Assembly (NCBI GenBank): GCA_003344405.1
Contig: NOWV01000134.1
Location: 1 to 64,000 of the forward strand
DNA length: 64,000 nucleotides
Direction: 5' to 3'
From: Trichoplax sp. H2
Lineage: Eukaryota; Placozoa; Uniplacotomia; Trichoplacea
Below are positions 26,101 through 37,840 of this stretch, piece by piece. The notes under the pieces are model-generated. The model made no database searches. It saw nothing but the letters and a program-made list of their open reading frames with translations, and was not told the DNA's origin. The translations under genes were made by a program, and so were the position numbers. Every line of letters begins with the position of its first letter. Positions within the stretch are counted from its first letter, which is position 1.

Positions 26101-26169
26101 CGACTGAAAGAGCTGGAAATAGAAAAGATAAAAGCAATTACTCAGTTTGATACCGTAGAAAGCTTTTAA
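20128..26169 (+). CDS. 4CL-like acyl-CoA synthetase, copy 2, divergent (8 exons)
   Basis: Exons: 20128-20229, 22874-23175, 23280-23446, 24616-24839, 24940-25108, 25236-25336, 25495-25722, 25849-26169. Exon lengths equal those of copy 1 except the last (321 nt), giving 537 residues. The overall ANL fold is clear, but signature positions have drifted: the P-loop is FTDGTTGSPKG, PWFHIYG became PWFDIYG (His228 to Asp), GFGMTE became AYGLTE, and [11 protein letters not shown] became RLDEFIKYDDF (K422D, K428D, G429D). Asp405, Arg420 and Lys511 remain. The frame and splice sites are intact, so it is probably expressed, but its activity may be altered or lost. Intron 3 holds a tandem duplication and a 20-N assembly gap (24194-24213). 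The C-terminus VESF has no peroxisomal signal. Confidence 0.88.
23585..23900 (+). repeat. Diverged tandem repeat of about 159 bp within intron 3
   Basis: The block starting CGTCTGCAGTTAGATTT at 23585 recurs at 23744, and again at 24292 in the larger duplication. Both units contain TTTTCCATAGT and CTCTAGTTA. The first ends with GATTCGAATC, a match to a tRNA-gene B-box, about 48 nt after the CTCTAGTTA element, so a tRNA-derived SINE is possible but weakly supported. Confidence 0.55.
23665..24193 (+). repeat. Tandem duplication, left copy (contains a piece of exon 4)
   Basis: Starts TAGTTAAGATAGACAG and ends with the acceptor and first 40-odd bases of exon 4 of synthetase copy 2 (about 24152-24193), cut off by the N gap. 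Compared with the right copy it has an extra 85 bp lying between two CCCTAGCT 8-mers (23919 and 24004). Confidence 0.85.
24194..24213. other. Assembly gap (20 Ns)
   Basis: Run of 20 N between two near-identical sequences, suggesting unresolved allelic copies or a real tandem duplication. Confidence 0.99.
24214..24657 (+). repeat. Tandem duplication, right copy
   Basis: Near-identical to 23665-24193 apart from the 85-bp absence and scattered single-base changes. It runs into the complete exon 4 (24616-24839). Confidence 0.85.
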
Positions 26170-28659
26170 AATTTGAGCAGCTCATCTGGTTATCTTGCAT
26201 TACATATGGATGTGATATTTTTAGATACCCCAAATGGTGTGATATCTTCAGCATCTTATATTTCAATCTTTTTCGAAAACTTGTAATTTAATCAGTGATT
26301 GCTGTCCCATTTCTTGTATACGGTGCTCTTCAGCAATGAGATCCTTTCGCAAGCACTTTGTTACTACATCAAAGTGCACTGATTGCCCTCCATTTATATG
26401 CTTAGCGAAAAAGGGTCAGGATTTTAATTTATGAATTATCGATGGTTTGAAGAGTGATCGGTGTGACTTCTTCTGTGTAACCCCCATATCATTATTTTCT
26501 TAATATATCAGGTATAATTATTACCAATAGTTATATTACCTATATACTGTTGAAAATATGTTATTTTCTTGACAGTTTTATCGCTCTTGCTGTTTAGCTA
26601 GTTAAAATCATTGATCTTTGTTTGCGAACTATTTATAGCTTCTTTTTGTTCGTAAGCTTGGGCTTATAGTGACACTATTTAAGTAGGAAATATAAATAAT
26701 GTAACGATGGTTTAAGTAGATTATTTGAGAGAACAAATATGTATGATGTATATGTGATTATGTCTTAATATTTTCTTTAGGCATACTCGTAGCACTACTA
26801 TACAGAATAATTATCAATCTATGATTATGAAATTATCGATACTTATTGCATTGTAGAGATTCCTTTCTGCAGTTTTCGTAATGTTTCGGTACAACATATT
26901 GTAATAATAAATTTTACTTTACACGATGTTAAAATATAAAACGATGCATTCGATCCGGCTAAATGAAAATGCACATGGCTACCATTGAATGAAATACTTA
27001 CTTTATATACGGCTCAAGTAGCTAACATCGTTTAAGTGAAGCAACCAAGTACATCAGGATATTGGACTAGAGAGGTGAAATATTACGGTCTCAATGATGT
27101 TTTTCATAGACTTTTTATTACCCACAATTTAAGGCAGCAACTGAAGGAGTATGATTACAATAGGCTTAGATTCAAGATGATATTACGATGGAACAAAGTG
27201 GCACAACATTAAGACTTTATACGGTAGTACTTTCATGCACTATAGCCTTATAAATGCAGCTAATTGAACGTTGATCATATGCGTTTGCACAAAATGAAGG
27301 ATAGTTCTTTCCATTTTATTTGTAGCGGATCTGTCATAGAAATTTCTTTAAGTAACTATCTCAAATGATAGCTGAAATGAAGGTTAACATGTAGCTGAAA
27401 TTACTTTTAGCGTTCTAAACAGTTACTTCTGGTCATTCCTTCTCAATGAAAGTTTAATGTGATCATTCATTACACTTTTCTAGTTCAGTACAGTAGTATT
27501 TTCTTATTTTTATGATTATTAAATTATAGTAAAAATTTCTGGTCCACTACAGCCTCATGACAGCTAACGAAAATCAGATCAGCATCATGATCGTTACAGT
27601 TATTACTGTAACTTAATGAGATGCTCTTAAACAAAAAAATCTACAGCCCAATCGTAAGATTAAGAGAGAATATCTTATCACCTTAGAATGATTACAGATT
27701 CTGCATCATCGATATAGATATCGGCTTACAAACTAATATCGTCATTTACGATAAGTTCAGGCCTATTTTTTTTCCAGCAAGCAGCACATTTATCAATTAC
27801 TCTCCTTCACAGTGAGAATATTTACGTTTAATAAATAAAATGGTTTTGACGGTCAATAATCATTTTATAGCAATTTTATATGATCCAATTTGTAGCATTA
27901 TATTGCTTTGCAACTAATATCCTCATCCAGTCATTGTCCATTACTGCCAACTGCTATCGAACATAAAGTCGGAAAATTCTGCTTTTAGCACCTTTTACAG
28001 CCATATAAATCAACATTGAAGAATAAATTGAAGGCAATGGATAAGATTAATTTCCGATATTATAACTTTTGATAGAACTTCTTAGAACTGAATATAGAAA
28101 GTTCTTGAGTTTGTTTTATCACACTTTCTACCTGTAGCTTTTAAGATATTTAGTCAAATCAAGTTATGAAATCGATTAAAAAGTATGGGTAAAATGTTAA
28201 TAGCCTGATAAATTGAAAAAACGAACTACGAGTACTGTAGCTGTTTGCTTTGAAAAAGTTGAGTCAGTATAATTCAAAGTCTATTACTGATGCTAATTTA
28301 TTTATCTTCAAGAAGCATCACAAAGCTAGTAATATTATATTGATAAATTAATTAGACCTTTAGCAGGATCTACAGCAGATTATAGCCTGTTGTAGATCAT
28401 ACTAAATCCACCACGAAGTGTTTGAATATTTCAATTTTATCTCCCAGCATTATTGGAATAACAACGATAAAGAGCAAATCAGATCTTACTTATTAGGTAA
28501 AAGGCTATACAATATTAACCACAGGATTAATTATCCTGTTACAAAGGAATAATATCAATAAAAGCTCTTCATTAATCTGGAATGATTATTATTAATAAAT
28601 CTATTATGTTGCTAAAGTTTAATTTTCTACAATTAGTTAGTTCTTTGTGCACGGTTGGA
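26170..28659. other. Intergenic, no supported gene
   Basis: Spacer between synthetase copies 2 and 3. No ORF or repeat I can support. Confidence 0.5.
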
Positions 28660-29125
28660 TATCCTCGCAGCCAATAGAGAGTATAGCCAAAGAATGTTGG
28701 GAGTAACCGAGAAAAAAGAAAATACTAATTATCATCCAGACTTGTATTTCTCGTCTAATTAGCTAATAATACAGCTTTCTTCTATTGAACGTGTGACTGC
28801 AAGATATTCTAGTAATGAAAAGCTTGAGCATATAATAAATTCTATACTTTATGAATTGTGGTAACCTGTGTAAATTAGTGCAACATCGATCGTCGATAAA
28901 GTTTTGGGCGTTGAGAGTCTTACACCGCCTATCATAACCCTTCAAATATCGATTTGAAGAATTACGAAAGAGCAAAGATTTTTATGTACACAGCAAGGAT
29001 AGCCCCTTATAGCTGTTTGCTTTTTACTCTAGCGTGTTACCATCTATGAACTTTTATTTTAGCTTGATTTAACTGTGACAATTAACTCAAGTTAGTGTTC
29101 ACACTTGATAAACCTTTAAGTCAAA
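28660..29125 (+). promoter_or_regulatory. Upstream region shared with synthetase copy 4
   Basis: About 460 bp before the ATG align, with substitutions and indels, to about 40125-40539 upstream of copy 4. In part they also align to 35400-35644 before the pseudogene. Shared landmarks are CAATAGAG, GAGAAAAA or TAGAAAAA, ATTACGAAAGAG, and a run around GTTACC-TCTATGAAC. Either this is an old duplicated promoter or it is conserved for function. Confidence 0.55.
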
Positions 29126-32100
29126 ATGGAAATAACAAGTAAATATGACTGCAAGTTACCTGATGGGATCAGTTTGATCGATTATGTCTTTGAATATTTC
29201 GATAAGTATGCTGATAGAGAAGCTGTGGTAAGCTATGAGTTTTTTAATTCTTATTTATGAATTAGATATGATATTAACAGTTGCTAAAATATGGAGAATT
29301 GTACAATACAATCGAATACATCGAGTGAAATTTTACCCATAATTTATGAACATGTGATAATTTAACAAACGACAACAACCCCGAAATACGGTTACGTATA
29401 ATAGCTGTTTAATATGCAATGGGAGGTAGCGTCTTAAAGCAGGAATTACTTGGAACTACACTATAGCAAAACATCATCTATTTCAATATCGTGATTTCCT
29501 TCTAACCTTTAAGTGCAAATATTCAAGACATATTTTAAACTATTACGTACTAGGAACTAGCTATGAATAAGATTAATAGACGGACTAATGATATAATGGC
29601 TAAATCTAGTACTAAAAATTTCAGAAGGTTTAGTATGGTTAGTACTTTGTTCGTAATATTAAATCAAACATATTAAAGTAAACTCTATGAAACGGTTGAT
29701 ATACCATCAATTATCGTATATTAATTCTGTGTCAGACTTTGGGTACATTTTAGCACCTATAAGCCTTAACCCAGTTATCTCGTCAGCTTGTAGTATTTTC
29801 CACGCGCAAAGGCCTACGTAAATTATCTATACTTGATTTAGAAGTAGCCTTTCAAAAGGTACTGAGATTAATCGAGTCCATAAATGGATTCATAATTAAA
29901 AATTGATTTCCATGATCGTGGTTTAACCTGTAAATCTATTCCTTGGTTTTAGCAATAAACCGATTTAAGATACGCATTCTCCATTTTATCATGCTATCGT
30001 CCCTGTCTGTAGTCTAGAATAATATTCTAAAAGCTCTAGTCTTTTTTGAACTTCTTATTTATTTATACTAGTAAAGTTCCCATTCAAACGAACGGGTATA
30101 TATTCTACACAAAGCAAGACGTTGAAAGAAAACTCACTGCCAGATTATTTCTTACTACTTATGAATATGTCCGATTAAAATAATATTAAAATTAACCTTT
30201 CTGTAATATCATGACATTGTATCATAAAATTAATTCAATCTGAAATCCATTGCAATGGTATCAAATCTTAGTAGATAGAATCTTTTAATAGTTATTGCTG
30301 AGTTACTGTACGGATACTATGAATTGATTTTGATGGATGCTACTGGGACAAACCAGAAGAAATTAGACCACTGAAGGAGTCACCAATTAATTACTATTGT
30401 AAAATAACTGATACTGATGTCTAAAATGAGGAATTTAAGCCACAAACCTACTGACTATTCGCTTGTGATACGAATTAAGATACTACTGACTAGCTCCTAT
30501 CTCCAGGAGGCTATATTACCATTGACTATTTAAAACGGAACATTAAAAAATAAAGGATCTGTCATAAAATTAGTAGTACCCTATCCTAAGAAGTAAAGAA
30601 GCTTACTGGTTAGATTCCTAAGAAAACTGTAGGTTAGAATATGGTGCTTAGAAAGGATCTTTGCCCCTCTGTGCCAGTAAGAAAGTGAAATTTATATGAG
30701 TCCACCACGAGTATATTTGGTTACTAGGGGGTTTTAAGTTGGAACTATAGTTTGTTTCCACTAAACTAGAGTAAATCCCGTTCTATAAACGGATATGTGT
30801 TATTTTTGCCGACAAAGACTTGCTGAAATCTTAATTTGTTAAAATTCGATTACGTTGTTATAGACATCGATCTCTCTGCCTTAGCTGATGTTCAGTCTCA
30901 CACGAAAGCATGTCTTAATTAATGAAATAGTTTAATAGTGATCTGGAAAGTATAAGTAGTTCTAAGAATTCGCAGCGCACAGTGTTTAGGTAGTAGTTCC
31001 TTCAACTTATGAAAGCCATAAGTTGGTAGCCAATGTAGTACAGTCTGTCGTTATCGATCGGTTAGGTTCTTATAATCTGCAAGAAGATCGTATAAAGGCA
31101 ATCGTATTCATTATTTATTACAGTCGATTGGGAAGTTGGTGCTTTAGCAAATGGGAATTTGTAATAGTGGATCGATAGGGTTATTGCTAAATATTATAAA
31201 ACCTTCCGAATGTGTACGCATCTTTCACATCTTAAAGTGCATTCTGACAGTAACGAAGCATCAATGGATTTGTCAGCTAAAAAATTCATTACCCAATGAC
31301 GTTTAGAGCACAAATTATATGATTTCCAAAATAAACTTTTGATTATACATCTCAGAGATACATCCATAATGGATTCTATATATCATACTCCATGTCGCCG
31401 AATTATGTATCATAGTGAATTGTCAAGATAACTATTTTATAGAGTAATATAAATAAATTAATATATAGTTGAGATGCTGTAAACGTGTAAATCCAGGAGT
31501 AAATTCTTATTCATTTTGTCCAACTAATCAATCGCAGGTCGATGCTGCCAGTGGCCGATGCTATACTTATGCACAAATTCGAGGATTAGCTCGTAAATTT
31601 GCTTCTGCTTTAACTCGCCGTGGTCTACAGAAGGGCGATACTGTTGCCGTCTACTCACCTAATATTCCTGAATATCCAATCGTCTTCTTTGGTATTATAA
31701 TAGCTGGTGGTACTATTACTACTTGCAATCCGTTATACACTCCTAAAGAGTTATCTCATCAATTGCATCTTGCTGAAGCAAAGCACATTTTTACTGTTAA
31801 TCTGTTTGCTGAAAAAGCCAAGGAGGCAGCATTTCTAAGGTTTTATAACGTCTTAATTTATAGTTGCTATTAATTTTAATCATTGATATAATATACGAGT
31901 ATGTCAATAATATCGTATTGTATACTTAAATGATGTTAATTTGTACATATTACAGCAAAATTTCTAACATTTACGTCCTTGGAAGTCCAACTGGTGACGG
32001 TATAACATCTTTTCAAGAATTACTAGCTGACGATGGTAGCTATCTGAAAGAAGTTAAGTTCGACGTTCGTGAAGATGTCGCTGTATTACCATTTTCGAGT

Positions 32101-34371
32101 GGTACGACAGGATTACCAAAAGGTAAAGGTGGAAAGACATTAAAATGGCGTAGTTTTAGCTCTTAATTTTTCAGATATGATGAATGGAAAAGTTCTATAT
32201 GACGACTACTTACCGTACAGCATCGTGAATAAGGGATAGGACTGAACTATCAATTCACGCGCAAAATCTACTAACTTCCTTCATTGCGTGCTGAGATATT
32301 ATACGCTTGGAGTATTATAGTAATTCTGTAAACCAGAATAATATCATGATCTTACATTGCAGCATACAGTTTATATGAATGTTTGTATCATCTTAATAGC
32401 TAGTTTATTTCATAATATTAGAAGAAAAAGTTCTAGTTATCAGATCTTAGGCAATGAGATTTACATCTACTCATACCCCTCATAGAGTCATGTTTGATAT
32501 TGGTAGTAAAGACGAGATAAAATTCTTTATCAACGATTATGCCATCTTGCTTATTAATGTGTGGCTAATTAGGGGTCAATTATATTTTTTAATTACTACC
32601 GCCATTTCCTTGAAAAATGGTAATGATAATGATATGAAATTTTCGAAAATATAGGTGTAATGCTAACCCATTACAATATTGTGAGCAATCTTAGTCAAGC
32701 AACAGTTAAAGGATTCTTTTACGTTAATGAAGACGATGTTATGCTAGCTTTACTACCATGGTTTCATATATATGGTATGGTAACTATTCTCTTTGCTGGA
32801 TTACGCTCTGGTACTAAAATAGTTTCCATGGCAAGATTCGAACCAAAAGTCTTTCTTGAGACTATTCAGAACTATAAGGTATTCATTTTACTGCTGCACT
32901 TCTATTATTAAATTGCAAGTACTTTAAACTAGAATATATCAGTTTATAGACTGCTGTATCTAAATTTGGCATTTTTTATGTATTCTTCAGATAACTGTGG
33001 CTCCTATAGTGCCCCCAATCGCTGTATTTCTGTCGAAACATCCACTAGTAAATAGTTTTGATATTTCTAGCTTAAAAGATGTTATAAGTGCTGCTGCACC
33101 TTTGGGTAAAGACACTCAATATGCTCTAACAGCACGATTAGGAGTAAATGTTCGCCAAGTTAAATTTAAAATGGATTAAATCTTTTGGCTAATGAAAAGA
33201 GTTTCCAAAGTATATATGCTATGATAACCAACATCGCTGATGTACAGTTTAATCGTATAATAATGAGTATGAGTATTATTGATACATTCTTTCCATGGAT
33301 AATTTGGATTGTAAGAATCACTGATTTAAACGAATGCTTACTTAAGGTTATGGCATGACTGAGCTAAGCCCGGTTGTTAGTATATCTATACTTGGAAATA
33401 GTATGGCTGGCTCAGCTGGAGTATTGGTTCCACATACCAAGGCTAAAGTAATTCCTAGGCAAACATTAAAACCTAAATAACTATTCTAGATGTACTACTC
33501 TCTTTACAAGGATTAAACATCCAGGCCAGTCTTAAACATAGTCTACACAGCAGTTTTGAGGCAAAGTACGGCTCCTACTAAATGTAGAGATAGTAATTTC
33601 TAGCTCTTACTGCTATGTTAGTATTAAATTAATTTAACTAAAAATGTTCTTTTATATGGAACATGTTTAACTTTATGATTCTATGTAGACAGTAGATATT
33701 GAGACTGGTAAGGCCTTACCTTGTGGAAAATCAGGAGAATTGTGCTTCAAGGGACCTCAGGTCATGAAAGGTTATTTGAAGAATAAAGCAGCGACAGATA
33801 GAACTATCGATACTGATGGATGGCTTCACACTGGAGATATTGGCTATTTTGATAAAGAAGGAGACTTTTTCATCGTAGATCGCCTAAAAGAGCTAATTAA
33901 ATATAAAGGATTTCAGGTTAGTTTTACAACAATATCATTTTGTAATAGGGGAAGTATTTTGGGCTGATGAATTTTTTCAACTGCACAAGCATCAGTGATT
34001 GAAATTGTCAGTGATCTTAGTGCAACTACATACATATCATATAAGCTTCTATTTTTGATTAGGTTCCGCCTGCTGAGTTAGAAGAGCTACTTTTGACTCA
34101 TCCTAAAATTGCTGATGTTGCAGTTATTGGTATTCCCGATATTGATGCTGGTGAATTACCAAAAGCTTTTGTGGTAAAGCGAGCAAATGATGTTACCGAG
34201 GAGGAAGTTATTGCTTTTGTAGCATCAGAAGTCAGTCCTCACAAAAAACTGCGCGGAGGGGTAGAATTTATCGAAAGTATTCCGAAATCAGCTAGTGGTA
34301 AAATTCTTCGAAGGCAGTTGAAAGCTCAAGAGATTGAAAAATACAAGAAGGTCAATTCAACTCGATTTTAA
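29126..34371 (+). CDS. 4CL-like acyl-CoA synthetase, copy 3, with one defective splice donor
   Basis: Exons: 29126-29227, 31538-31839, 31956-32122, 32655-32878, 32991-33159, 33347-33447, 33689-33916, 34063-34371. Lengths match copy 1 exactly (533 residues). The ANL motifs are intact: [50 protein letters not shown], and the C-terminus NSTRF is identical to copy 1. The oddity is the exon 5 donor: CAAG is followed by TTAAAT, where copy 4 has GTAAAT at the same place. No other nearby GT restores the frame, and read-through meets TAA at 33177-33179. If the base is correct the transcript would be mis-spliced and this may be a young pseudogene; a sequencing error is the alternative. Exons 2-3 and intron 2 are about 99% identical to copy 4. 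Confidence 0.82.
31510..32130 (+). repeat. Gene-conversion or recent duplication tract, donor/recipient 1
   Basis: Exon 2, intron 2 and exon 3 of copy 3 match 42330-42950 in copy 4 with about six differences in 585 bp, intron included. The flanking introns and exon 4 are strongly diverged. Confidence 0.85.
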
Positions 34372-35399
34372 GATCTTTCTTATAAGTCAGGAGTGGATTA
34401 TTAATTTGGGTTTCCACCTAAGATGGTCTGATGTCTTAACGTTTTGTACTAGATAAAGAAGATACATAATATTATATTTGTTTTGATGATATAGTTTGCC
34501 AATGATACAAAGATGGTGTATTGATAAAATAAGCTTTCCAGACAGTTGTGCGTGAAGACTGATAAAAGTAAACTAGTAATTTCTTGGATGTATTTCTTGC
34601 AATTAGATTTATTTTTTTCGTTTATTACGCATCATTTAATATTTGATAAAGGAATTGCTAATTTTGTTTAGCGAGGAACCGTAATTTCTATTTATCTCAG
34701 GCATAATTATTTTTTATGATCATTCACTACTTTCTTTCAATTCTTGAAGCCTAAAATTAAAACCTTCATTACATAAAATAGTGGAAGCTAATCCTTTGAA
34801 CAATATTTAACAATATTTGCTCAATTTGATTACATAGGAAGTTTTAAAATTTGATGCAGTTTATCACGTTGCCCTATGTAGAATCTGGGTGCTCTTCGAT
34901 ATCTTTAATTATAATATTTGCGAATTGCTCTTTGTAATAAAGCAATCACGAGGATTCGAGGCATTGGCAATTCGATTCTCAATAATGTTGCACTACAAGT
35001 ATAAAAGTAGCTTTTAAGTCAGATCAAATTTCTAGAGTAGATTTGGTCAGTTTATCTTAATATTTAATTGTACTTGATCACAATGGACGAACGTCATTAA
35101 ATTCTCTTGCTAATCTTAAACAATTATTATGAGTAATGGCTTCCATGTTGGCAATGTGTAATTTTCGCAATAAATTAATTCTATGTAAACGGTTAGATAT
35201 AGTAGCAAATTCATGATCAATTAAATCTGCAATAAGGCAATTGTTGGAAGTCATTAAGAAAATGAACATGTTATCCTAGAGGATTGTATTTTTTCTATCT
35301 AATAGATCATATCAATTTTCCGTCAAATTTAGACTAAGTGTTATGTTCTAACTGTTGAAAAATTGGGGTGTATAGTATAATCTTCACTCTAAGTAACAA
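34372..35399. other. Intergenic, with a short stretch repeated before copy 4
   Basis: Holds the 3' region of synthetase copy 3. A segment at about 35085-35200, whose minus strand is open for 63 codons (35078-35269), resembles about 40015-40095 upstream of copy 4 (NNCLRLAREFNDV against NNRLSLIRELIDV on the minus strand). I do not recognise the peptide; it may be an exon remnant carried in the duplicated unit. Confidence 0.4.
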
Positions 35400-35644
35400 C
35401 AACTAATATATGAAATGATACAGTATTAAACCCTGATTCAATTTGGGCGTTGAAAATTCTACGTTACCTGGATAAACTTCAAGATATCGATTTAAAGAGT
35501 CGTTAGAAGCAAAAATTTACGTACGCAACAAGAGTCATTTATAGCAGTTTCCAGCATTGCTATTCTTATCTTTTTTGAGCTTTTGTTTAATTAGCTTGAT
35601 TTTACTCGGACGACAAATTAATTCTAGTCTTCGCATAAAACTTA

Positions 35645-37840
35645 ATGGAAATGGAGATATACATAAATAAATATAACAGTAAGTTGCCTGAAAGGGTTAG
35701 TTTGTAGGAATAGTTTTTGAATGTTTTGATGAATATGGCAATGAAAGCCTATGGCAAGTGTTCGATATCTTGATAATTTCTGAACTAGTAAAGAATCATG
35801 AAGCCGATACTTCTTGGGTTACATATATGTTTTTTGGGGGGGGGGAGGCTTTTTATTAAATTATACTCGTATGCACTTTAATGGTGTAATTAAGCAATGT
35901 TAATAGTAATTGTCTGTACTAGATTATTGTTGATTAGAATATTCTGTAACTAACTAGCAATCGAGACTAGAATGCCTACAAATGATTAATTACCACCAGT
36001 AGCACGAAGAGAGGTTTTTTTGTAATTAAGCATGTGGAAGTCGAAGGAACGACGTTACGCCGAAAATAAGATATATACGAACTAAAGGTATTTTTAAGGT
36101 TATTAGATTAGCATACAGTAGTGCTGTGAATAATAGTTGGGTTAAGTGGGGACTATGCACCGGGAGTAGCAGAGTATAACATAGCAATCATCTAATATTA
36201 GCTTCAAGATAATATCTATTCAGAGTAACCTATCTATATCAAATATAGCTATACTTATAATCAAACATAGGTGCATCATTACAATCGCATGAAGTTCTTA
36301 TAGATCGGTGCAGTCAGCGATCGATGCTGTACTTATTTGCAAATTCAACCATTAGCTCGTAGATTTGCTTCCGTCTTAATTCGACAGGGTTTATAGAAAG
36401 GTGATATAGTTGCTATTTCTTCACCTAATGTTCCTGAATATCCTATCTCCATATTTGGTATTACAATAGCTGGTGATACTCTTACTACTGTAGTTGCAAT
36501 CTATTAAGCGTTTATACTTCTAAAGAACTATCTCATCAATTGCATCTTGCTGAATCTAAACACATTTCTACTATCCATCCATTTATTGACAAAGCTGAGG
36601 AAGCAGCATCTCTAAGGTTTATACAGCATCAATGTGGTATATAACTGATTTGAATTACAATCATTACGGTAGCAAAAAACACGTCCAATAGCTTCCTTAT
36701 TAAGTTTTGTGCCATGTCAATTACAATATATTAAAGCGATATTTCCAATATCCACGTCATTGGAAGCCCAACTGGTGACGGTATAATATCTTTTTCAAGA
36801 TATACAAGCCGATGGTGGTGGCTGTTTGAGAGACATAAAGTTCGATCTGCACGAAGATGTTGACATTTTGCTGTTTTCAAGCGGTACAACTAGAGTTTCA
36901 AAAGGTAAGTACATAAATGTGCTAAAATAGTTCCAGTACTTACCTGCTATGAATTACTAATAAAAATATTCCGCTTTAAATATTTGATACAAACACGGGA
37001 TTTATAAAGGCTCTCAATGCAGACGTGAATCTTTATACTTCCCTTAGTACCATATAAATACTTGATACTGGAGACCAATTTTATTGTTATAAACTAGAAC
37101 AGTATCATATGCATTAATTTTAGATATAGATGCCAATATCACACTGGCTAATTATTCTGCACTAACGGAAGGAAGATTTCTGATTGTTGGTTCTAGATAA
37201 TGAAATTTAAAAGCGCTCATCATCTTTCTATGTGCATATTTATGTCAGCAATGCGTGCGATAGCATTCTTATATCGTCTTTCATATTAGCATGAGGATAA
37301 TTTGATGCGTATAGTGTCATCTGGTTAATAAATTCTTTTGCAAACATTATGTTTAATTAGTGCTATAAAAATGTTATGCAATTGACGAATTAAAGTACAA
37401 TGTTAACGCAACAAAATATTATCAATAACGTTAGCTAAGCAACTGCTGAGCTAATTAAATATAAATATTTTCAGTCACTTTGCTATGATATATCACTTGA
37501 TAATACTAACAAAAAGATTTTTTGGGCTAACTAGTAAACTAGCTTATGCTGAGTTACAAGAATTGCTCTTAACCCATCCTAAAGTTGCCGATGTGGCGGT
37601 TATTGGAATTCATGGTTCTGAAGTTGGTGAATTGCCAAAAGCTTTCGTGATCAAATGAGTGAAAAATGTTGCTTGGGAGGAATTCATTGCCTTTGTTGCA
37701 ACAGAAGTCGACCCCAATAAAAGATTGCACGATGAGTAGAATTTATCAAAAGTATCCCTAAATCGGCTAGTGGTAAACTTCTATGACGGTAGCTAAAAGA
37801 TCAAGAGGTTAGAAATATTAAGAGGCCGAATCAAATTGAA
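35645..37840 (+). pseudogene. 4CL-like synthetase pseudogene (exons 1-3, part of 4, end of 7, exon 8)
   Basis: Degenerate copy related to synthetase copies 3 and 4. Recognisable pieces: exon 1 at 35645-35753 with two in-frame TAGs; exon 2 at about 36304-36616 with a TAG, an insertion and frameshifts; exon 3 at about 36737-36904; the first part of exon 4 at about 37400-37440, joined directly to the last bases of exon 7 (37448-37474, ending TTTTCAG); and exon 8 at about 37545-37840 with stops and indels. Everything between early exon 4 and late exon 7, including the A4 and A5 motifs and the TGD motif, is deleted. It cannot make a functional enzyme. It lies between copies 3 and 4, as expected for a dead member of the tandem array. 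Confidence 0.9.

Noticed and set aside
31469-31537. Upstream ATG extending exon 2 of synthetase copy 3
   Set aside because: All four copies have a separate exon 1 with a conserved 34-residue N-terminus and a splice acceptor (CGCAG or TTCCAG type) at the exon 2 boundary; the extension is intron.
35836-35848. G-run (ten G then AGG) as a G-quadruplex
   Set aside because: A single run within AT-rich DNA; no set of four G tracts.
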